Shown here in pieces: positions 58,745-64,000 of a DNA stretch of 64,000 nt. How positions within the stretch are numbered: position 1 is the first letter of the stretch; each line of letters starts with the position of its first letter. The notes under the pieces were generated by a model that searched no databases, was not told the origin of the DNA, and was given only the letters and a program-made list of their open reading frames with translations. Where the stretch lies: positions 1 through 64,000 of the forward strand of contig JAVEDU010000074.1 in the NCBI GenBank assembly GCA_030840805.1, in the 5' to 3' direction. Both the position numbers and the translations under genes were made by a program. This DNA comes from Actinomycetota bacterium (lineage in GTDB: Bacteria; Actinomycetota; Actinomycetes; Mycobacteriales; HKI-0501).

Positions 58745-59778
58745 CCGTCGACGCCCGCATCGTCGTCCACCGTTCCGGGTGGTCGCTCGACCTCGAGCTG
58801 GCGGTGGGCGCCGGCGAGGTCGTCGCGCTCCTCGGGCCCAACGGCGCCGGGAAGACGACTGCCCTCCGGGTGCTCGCCGGGCTCCAGCCGCTCGACGCCG
58901 GGCATGTCGTCATCGCCGGGGAGACGGTGACTGATCTCCCCTCGGCCCGGCGGAGCGTCGGGGTGGTGTTCCAGGACCACCTGCTGTTCCCGCACCTGTC
59001 CGCGCTGGAGAACGTCGCGTTCGGGCCGCGGGCGCGGGGCGTCCCGGCCGCCGTGGCCCGGCGGACGGCGCGGGAGTGGCTCGATCGGGTCGGCGTCGGT
59101 GAGCACGCCGCCGCCCGGCCCCGCACGCTCTCCGGCGGACAGGCGCAGCGGGTGGCCCTCGCCCGCGCGCTCGCCGCCGAGCCGCGCCTGCTGCTGCTGG
59201 ACGAACCGCTCGCGGCCCTGGACGCGCGCACCCGGCTCACCGTGCGCAGCGACCTGCGGCGGCACCTGGCGTCCTTCGGTGGCGCGGCGGTGCTCGTCAC
59301 CCACGACCCGTTCGACGCGATGGTGCTCGCCGACCGGATCGTCGTCGTCGAGGACGGCGCCGAGGTGCAGACCGGGACCCCCGCCGAGGTGTCCCGGCGG
59401 CCCCGCACCGAGTACGTCGCCCGCCTGGTGGGGCTGAACCTGCTCCGGGGCGTCGCCACCGGGCACCACGTCGACGTGGACGGCGGCGGCGAGCTGGTGA
59501 CCGCGGACAGTGCGTTCGGGCCGGTGTACGCCGCGTTCCGGCCGGCCGCCGTGTCCGTGTACCCGGAACGACCCGCCGGCAGCCCGCGCAACGTGTGGCC
59601 GGGCCGGGTCACGACCGCGGAGCCGCACGGGGACGCGGTCCGGATACAGGTGGACGCCGCCGGCCTGCCCGTGCTGGTGGACTGCACGACGGCCGCGGTG
59701 GCCGAGCTCGGGCTGGGGCCCGGCTCACCCGTGTGGCTGTCGGTGAAGGCGTCCGAGATCGAGGTGTACCCGTCCTGA
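58741..59778 (+). CDS. modC: Molybdate ABC transporter ATP-binding protein
   Basis: A 345-residue ABC ATPase with Walker A GPNGAGKTT, Q-loop VFQDHLLFPHLS, signature LSGGQAQRVALARALA, Walker B LLLLDEPLAALDA and the H-loop VLVTHDP. A C-terminal TOBE-type domain (about 270-345) probably senses molybdate and inhibits transport. I chose GTG at 58741, overlapping the modB stop, over a GTG five codons earlier. Confidence 0.95.
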   Translation: MTVDARIVVHRSGWSLDLELAVGAGEVVALLGPNGAGKTTALRVLAGLQPLDAGHVVIAGETVTDLPSARRSVGVVFQDHLLFPHLSALENVAFGPRARGVPAAVARRTAREWLDRVGVGEHAAARPRTLSGGQAQRVALARALAAEPRLLLLDEPLAALDARTRLTVRSDLRRHLASFGGAAVLVTHDPFDAMVLADRIVVVEDGAEVQTGTPAEVSRRPRTEYVARLVGLNLLRGVATGHHVDVDGGGELVTADSAFGPVYAAFRPAAVSVYPERPAGSPRNVWPGRVTTAEPHGDAVRIQVDAAGLPVLVDCTTAAVAELGLGPGSPVWLSVKASEIEVYPS

Positions 59779-59826
59779 GCGGCGAGGGGTGTGAACCGGG
59801 GCGTCCGGGCGATCTAGGCTCACGGC

Positions 59827-60309
59827 ATGGCTGACGAGCAACGGCTGACCCACGTGGACGAACGCGGTGCCGCCCGCATGGTGGATGTCTCCGCGAAGGA
59901 CGTGACGGTCCGGGTCGCGGTCGCCACCGGTGTGCTGCGGACCACGGCCGAGGTGGTGGACCTGCTCCGGCGCGACGGCCTGCCGAAGGGCGACGCGCTC
60001 GCGACCGCCCGGATCGCGGGGATCATGGGCGCCAAGCGCACCCCGGATCTCGTCCCGCTGTGCCACCCGATCGCGCTCAGCGGGGTGAAGGTCGACCTCG
60101 TGCCGGGTACCGACAGCATCGCGATCACCGCGACCGTGAAGACGGCCGACCGGACCGGCGTGGAGATGGAGGCCCTCACGGCCGTCGCCGTCGCCGGGCT
60201 CACGCTGGTCGACATGGTGAAGGCCGTCGACCCGGCCGCGACGATCGACGCCGTGCGGTGCGAGTCCAAGTCCGGCGGGAAGTCCGGCGAATGGCGGCGA
60301 CCCGCATGA
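59827..60309 (+). CDS. moaC: Cyclic pyranopterin monophosphate synthase MoaC
   Basis: A 160-residue MoaC, which with MoaA turns GTP into cyclic pyranopterin monophosphate, the first step of molybdopterin synthesis. Conserved motifs are GAARMVDVSAKDVT, KGDALATARIAGIMGAKRTPDLVPLCHP and TGVEMEALTAVAVAGLTLVDMVKAVD. The ATG at 59827 lies 48 bases after modC. No moaA is visible in this window. The stop overlaps the mog start. Confidence 0.96.
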   Translation: MADEQRLTHVDERGAARMVDVSAKDVTVRVAVATGVLRTTAEVVDLLRRDGLPKGDALATARIAGIMGAKRTPDLVPLCHPIALSGVKVDLVPGTDSIAITATVKTADRTGVEMEALTAVAVAGLTLVDMVKAVDPAATIDAVRCESKSGGKSGEWRRPA

Positions 60310-60791
60310 GCGACGAGACCCCGCTGAGCGCCCGTGTCGTCGTGGCCTCGAACCGCGCGAGCGCGGGCGTGTACAGCGACACGTCCGGGCCGCTGCTGGT
60401 CGAGGGGCTCCGCGCGCTCGGCTGCGTGGTGGAGGAGCCGATCGTGGTCCCGGACGGCGACCCGGTCGAGGTGGTCCTGCGGGCCGCCGTGGACGAAGGC
60501 GTCGATGTCATCCTCACCTCGGGCGGCACGGGGTGCTCCCCCACCGACGCGACCCCCGAGGTGACCCGGCGGGTGCTGGACTTCGAGATCCCCGGCATCG
60601 CGGAGGCCGTCCGCGCGTACAGCCGCGAACGGGTGCCCACGGCCGTGCTGTCCCGCGGGCTCGCCGGGGTCGCCGGGGCCACCCTGATCGTGAACCTGCC
60701 CGGCTCGACCGGCGGTGCCCGCGACGGCCTTGCCGTGCTCGCGCCCATCCTCGCCCACACCGTGGACCAGATCCGGGGCGGCGACCACTGA
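60306..60791 (+). CDS. mog: Molybdopterin adenylyltransferase (MogA/MoaB family)
   Basis: A 161-residue MogA/MoaB-fold protein that adenylylates molybdopterin before molybdenum insertion. The motif DVILTSGGTGCSPTDATPEVTRRVLDFEIPGIAEAVRAYS is the family signature, followed by LSRGLAGVAGATLIVNLPGSTGGARDGL. Gene neighbours support a role in cofactor synthesis. The ATG overlaps moaC by four bases, and the stop shares one base with moeA. Confidence 0.94.
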   Translation: MSDETPLSARVVVASNRASAGVYSDTSGPLLVEGLRALGCVVEEPIVVPDGDPVEVVLRAAVDEGVDVILTSGGTGCSPTDATPEVTRRVLDFEIPGIAEAVRAYSRERVPTAVLSRGLAGVAGATLIVNLPGSTGGARDGLAVLAPILAHTVDQIRGGDH

Positions 60792-61990
60792 TGGACGCCA
60801 AGACCTGGGACGACGCGCGGGCCACCGTCCACGGCTCGGCGCCGCCGCTGCCCACTGTGGACACTCCGCTGGCCGAGGCGGACGGGACCGTGCTCGCCGC
60901 GCCGCTCACCACGCTCACCGACATCCCGGCGTTCGACACGTCCAGTGTGGACGGGTACGCGGTACGGGGTGACGGGCCGTGGCGCCTCGCCGGGCAGGTG
61001 CTCGCCGGGAACGTGCCCGAGGCCGTCGGGGACGGCACCGCGGTCGTCCTCGCCACCGGCGCGATGGTCCCGCCCGGCACCGACCACGTCCTGCGGGTCG
61101 AGAACACCTCGGAGTCCGCCGTGAACGGCACCACGCTGGTGCACGGCGAGGTCCCGGCGCGGCGCGACTGGCGCGACGCGGGTGAGGAGGCGACGAAGGG
61201 CGAGGAGCTGTTCGGCGCCCACACCGTCGTCACGCCGGCGGTGATCGGCCTCGCCGCGTCCTGCGGGTACGACACGCTGACCGTCCACCGCCGGCCCCGC
61301 GCGCAAGTGCTGGTGTTCGGCGACGAGCTGCTGACCGCGGGGCCGCCGCACGGCGGGCGCATCCGCGACTCGCTCGGCCCGGCGCTCCCGGCCTGGCTCC
61401 GCCGCCTCGGCGCGGAGGTGGTCGGGCCCGACGCGATCGAGCCGGTCGAGGACACCCTGCCCGCCCACATCGCCGCGATCCGCGGGGCCGCCGACCGGGC
61501 GGACGTCGTGGTGACGACCGGCGGGACGATGCACGGCCCGGTCGACCACCTGCACCCCGCGCTCGCCGCCCTGGGCGCCGAGTACGTCGTCGACACCGTC
61601 GAGGTGCGCCCCGGCTTCCCGATGCTGACGGCCCGGCTGCCGGACGGCACCTGGGTCGCGGGGTTGCCCGGGAATCCGCAGTCGGCCACCGTGGCGCTCG
61701 TGACCCTGGTGATGCCCCTGCTGGCGGGACTGCGAGGACTGCCCGTGCCCCGCACGACGCGGGTCCGGCTGGGTGCCGACGTGCCGGGCCGCGGCGACTT
61801 CACCCACCTGGCGATCGTCCGGCTCGGCGAGGACGGCTTCGCGTACCCGCTGTCGCATGTCGGCTCGGCGATGCTGCGCGGCGTCGCGGCGGCCGACGGG
61901 TTCGCCGTCGTACGGCCGGGCCAGGACGCCCGCGCCGGGTCCGAGGTCGACCTGGCGCCACTGCCGCTGCTGATCGGGGAGAGGTCATGA
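60791..61990 (+). CDS. moeA: Molybdopterin molybdenumtransferase MoeA
   Basis: A 399-residue MoeA, which inserts molybdate into adenylylated molybdopterin. Motifs are PAFDTSSVDGYAVRG at the N-terminus, VLATGAMVPPGTDHVLRVEN, the MoaB-like segment VVVTTGGTMHGPVDHL and VEVRPGFPMLTARL...VAGLPGNPQSATVAL. Domain IV closes the C-terminus. The ATG at 60791 overlaps the mog stop by one base, and the stop overlaps moaE by four bases. Confidence 0.94.
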   Translation: MDAKTWDDARATVHGSAPPLPTVDTPLAEADGTVLAAPLTTLTDIPAFDTSSVDGYAVRGDGPWRLAGQVLAGNVPEAVGDGTAVVLATGAMVPPGTDHVLRVENTSESAVNGTTLVHGEVPARRDWRDAGEEATKGEELFGAHTVVTPAVIGLAASCGYDTLTVHRRPRAQVLVFGDELLTAGPPHGGRIRDSLGPALPAWLRRLGAEVVGPDAIEPVEDTLPAHIAAIRGAADRADVVVTTGGTMHGPVDHLHPALAALGAEYVVDTVEVRPGFPMLTARLPDGTWVAGLPGNPQSATVALVTLVMPLLAGLRGLPVPRTTRVRLGADVPGRGDFTHLAIVRLGEDGFAYPLSHVGSAMLRGVAAADGFAVVRPGQDARAGSEVDLAPLPLLIGERS

Positions 61991-62415
61991 GCGAGCACAA
62001 GGTCGTCCTGGCGGAGCTGTCGGAGGCGACGCTGGACGCGGCGGCCCACCTGGCGGCGGTGTCCCACCCGGCGGCCGGCGCGACTGTGGGCTTCTCCGGC
62101 GTCGTCCGGGACCACGACCACGGCCGCACGGTGCTCGAACTGGAGTACGTCGCCCACCCCTCCGCCGCGGAGATCATCGCGGAGATCGCCGCGGAGATCG
62201 CCGCCCTGGAACACGTCGAGGCCGTGGCGGTCAGCCACCGCGTCGGCCTGCTCGGGGTCGGGGACATCGCCCTCGCGGCGGCGGTCAGCACCGCACACCG
62301 CGCCGAGGCGTACGAGGCCTGCTCGCAGCTGGTCGAGGAGGTCAAGGCGCGCGTGCCGATCTGGAAGCGACAGCGGTTCGCCGAGGGCGACGAGGAGTGG
62401 GTGGCCTGCCCGTAG
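61987..62415 (+). CDS. moaE: Molybdopterin synthase large subunit MoaE
   Basis: A 142-residue MoaE, the large subunit that transfers sulfur from MoaD to make molybdopterin. Motifs are AGATVGFSGVVRDHDHGRTVLELEYVAH, VEAVAVSHRVGLLGVGDIALAAAVSTAHR and the C-terminal VPIWKRQRFAEGDEEWV with the catalytic lysine. The small subunit MoaD is not seen here. It is the last gene of the modABC-moaC-mog-moeA-moaE run. Confidence 0.95.
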   Translation: MSEHKVVLAELSEATLDAAAHLAAVSHPAAGATVGFSGVVRDHDHGRTVLELEYVAHPSAAEIIAEIAAEIAALEHVEAVAVSHRVGLLGVGDIALAAAVSTAHRAEAYEACSQLVEEVKARVPIWKRQRFAEGDEEWVACP

Positions 62416-62487
62416 GGGCTCCGTTGCCGCCCCGGCCGGAAAGTCCGTCCGGCCCGGAGTGAACCGCTCGGCCGCCGGGGCCGAACG

Positions 62488-64000
62488 GTGGATGTGATCA
62501 TCGACCGGACAACCGATACCGGCCCCACCAGGGCGCAGCGTCTCGCGCGCACTCTCCTGGCGGGTGTCTCCGGGATCCTGGCCGCGGGGGTCGCCCTCGG
62601 GGTTGCCGAGCTGGTGGCCGTGGCGATCGGCCCGACGAGCTCCCCCGTCGTCGCGGTCGGCCAGGGCGTCATCCGTCTCACGCCCGAGTGGGCCAAGGAG
62701 TTCGCGATCCGGACGTTCGGCGAGCAGGACAAGGTCGCGCTCGTCTCCGGCACGTTCATCCTGCTGGCGGTCGCCGCCTTCGTACTCGGCCTCGTCGCGG
62801 TGCGGTGGCGCCGGGCCGGCCTGGTCGGCGTCGCGCTGTTCGGCGCGGTCGGCGCCGTCGCCGCCCTCGCCCAGCCGGGCGCCGGTCCCGCGACCGTCAT
62901 CCCCTCCCTCGTCGGCGCCGTGGCCGGGATCGTCGCGCTGGCGGCCCTTGCGCGGCAGTTCGGCGGCGTGGCGCCGACAGGGCCGGCCGGGGAAGGGCCC
63001 GTGGAGGACGCCGCGACGGCCGCCCCGGCCGGCTCGCTCCTCTCGCGGTACATGCAGGACCGCAAGGGGCCCGGGTTCAACCGGCGCGGCTTCCTGATCT
63101 CCTCGGGTGCGGCCCTCGCGGTCGCGGTGGCCGCGGGTGGCGCCGGTCGCAGGCTGCTCCAGCAGCGGTTCGATGTCGCCGGCGCCCGGGCCGCGCTCCG
63201 CCTGCCGGCCCCGAAGAGCGCCGCCCCCGCGCTGCCCGCCGGGGTCGATCTCGAGCTTGCGCAGCTCACCCCGTTCGTGACGCCGAACAGGGACTTCTAC
63301 CGGGTCGACACCGCAATCGTGCTCCCGCAGGTCGACCCCGACACCTGGCAGCTGCGCATCCACGGCCGGGTCCGCAGGGAACTGACCCTGACCTTCGACG
63401 AGCTGAAGTCCCGCGACCTGATCGAGCGCGACATCACGCTCACCTGCGTCTCCAACGAGGTCGGCGGAAATCTCGCCGGCCAGGCCCGGTGGCTCGGGGT
63501 GCCGCTCAAGGACCTGCTCGCGGAGGCGGGGGTGGATCCGGGGGCCGACCAGGTCGCCACCACCTCGGCCGACGGCTGGACCTGCGGTACGCCGACCAAG
63601 TCCTGTCTGACCACCCCGGACGCGATGCTCGCGATCGCCATGAACGGCGAACCGCTGCCGATCGCACACGGGTTCCCGGTCCGGATGCTCGTGCCGGGCC
63701 TGTACGGCTACGTGTCCGGTACAAAGTGGATCGTCGACATGGAGCTCACCACCTTCGACGCCTTCGACCCGTACTGGGTGAAGCGCGGCTGGAAGGCCGA
63801 CGGGCCGATCAAGGTCGCCTCCCGGATCGACACCCCCCGCGGGCTGTCGGAGACGAGGGCGGGCCGGACCGTGAAGGTGGCCGGTGTCGCCTGGGCCCAG
63901 ACCCGGGGCATCGACGAGGTCGAGGTCCGCGTCGACCGTGGCCCGTGGCAGCGGGCGACGCTCGCGGCACAGGCCAATGTGGACACCTGGCGGCAGTGGG
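62488..64000 (+). CDS. Membrane-anchored sulfite-oxidase-fold molybdoenzyme (cut by window edge)
   Basis: An open frame from GTG at 62488 runs off the right edge (at least 504 residues). Residues about 15-160 contain several membrane helices. A twin-arginine-like motif FNRRGFLISSGAALAVAVAAGG follows (Arg199-Arg200). After it comes an oxidoreductase molybdopterin-binding domain of the sulfite oxidase family, whose Cys320 in TLTCVSNEVGGNLAG is the expected molybdenum ligand. LYGYVSGTKWIVDMEL is also typical, and a dimerisation domain begins near the edge. It is the probable client of the adjacent cofactor genes. The start is uncertain: no strong ribosome-binding site, and a GTG two codons on is possible. 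Confidence 0.88.
   Translation, partial: MDVIIDRTTDTGPTRAQRLARTLLAGVSGILAAGVALGVAELVAVAIGPTSSPVVAVGQGVIRLTPEWAKEFAIRTFGEQDKVALVSGTFILLAVAAFVLGLVAVRWRRAGLVGVALFGAVGAVAALAQPGAGPATVIPSLVGAVAGIVALAALARQFGGVAPTGPAGEGPVEDAATAAPAGSLLSRYMQDRKGPGFNRRGFLISSGAALAVAVAAGGAGRRLLQQRFDVAGARAALRLPAPKSAAPALPAGVDLELAQLTPFVTPNRDFYRVDTAIVLPQVDPDTWQLRIHGRVRRELTLTFDELKSRDLIERDITLTCVSNEVGGNLAGQARWLGVPLKDLLAEAGVDPGADQVATTSADGWTCGTPTKSCLTTPDAMLAIAMNGEPLPIAHGFPVRMLVPGLYGYVSGTKWIVDMELTTFDAFDPYWVKRGWKADGPIKVASRIDTPRGLSETRAGRTVKVAGVAWAQTRGIDEVEVRVDRGPWQRATLAAQANVDTWRQW

Overview
The window is about 64 kb of very GC-rich (roughly 72-73%) actinobacterial chromosome around the replication origin. Codon third positions are almost all G or C, GTG and TTG starts are common, and most genes overlap their neighbours by 1 to 4 bases. 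Gene order closely follows the conserved actinomycete origin region known from Mycobacterium (gyrA-gyrB-dciA-recF-gnd-dnaN-dnaA / rpmH-rnpA-yidD-yidC-jag-rsmG-parA-parB ... cwlM-trxA-trxB-sigM-murJ-nudix / ino1-padR-DUF5318-ponA-GT87-rpsF-ssb-rpsR-rplI-dnaB). A mycothiol-dependent formaldehyde dehydrogenase also points to a mycothiol-producing actinomycete. I cannot name the genus. A filamentous or soil Frankiales/Cryptosporangiales-like lineage is plausible but unproven.

Layout. 1-11.2 kb (minus strand): DUF3566 protein (partial), gyrA, gyrB, dciA (DUF721), recF, gnd, dnaN and dnaA, with the best oriC candidate between dnaN and dnaA (9268-9661) and more DnaA boxes upstream of dnaA. 11.8-17.9 kb (plus): rpmH, rnpA, yidD, yidC, jag/khpB, rsmG, parA with two parS sites inside its coding sequence, parB, and a GNAT gene. 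17.9-19.7 kb: a long stretch without convincing genes except one small candidate. 19.7-32.8 kb: D-Ala-D-Ala ligase-like protein, aminotransferase, GNAT, CwlM-type amidase, thioredoxin system, SigM with its anti-sigma factor, a pseudokinase, an NlpC/P60 enzyme behind a c-di-AMP riboswitch, a TadG-like membrane protein, MurJ and a Nudix hydrolase. Here the pseudokinase that is fused to MurJ in mycobacteria is a separate gene with two unrelated genes in between.

32.9-49 kb: CCA-adding enzyme, subtilisin-like protease, MFS permease, Nudix hydrolase, inositol-1-phosphate synthase, PadR regulator with a repeat array upstream, DUF5318, class A PBP, a GT87 mannosyltransferase-like protein, an unknown gene, a large membrane protein, an endonuclease IV-like TIM barrel and a secreted Gly/Ser-repeat protein. 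49-54 kb: rpsF-ssb-rpsR-rplI (with a cysteine-free S18), a heavily frameshifted pseudogene, a YbjQ protein, and dnaB preceded by three DnaA boxes at 53-bp intervals. 54-64 kb: mycothiol-linked formaldehyde detoxification genes, small proteins, and a molybdenum block: HTH-TOBE regulator, modABC, moaC, mog, moeA, moaE and a membrane-anchored sulfite-oxidase-fold enzyme cut by the window edge.

Functionally the window joins replication initiation and segregation (DnaA, DnaN, RecF, DciA, DnaB, ParAB, gyrase), cell-wall precursor export and its control (MurJ, CwlM, pseudokinase, NlpC/P60, PBP, Ddl), redox and envelope stress (SigM, Trx) and molybdenum cofactor supply with one likely client enzyme. 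Start codons given here are choices based on ribosome-binding sites and overlaps. They were not tested experimentally.
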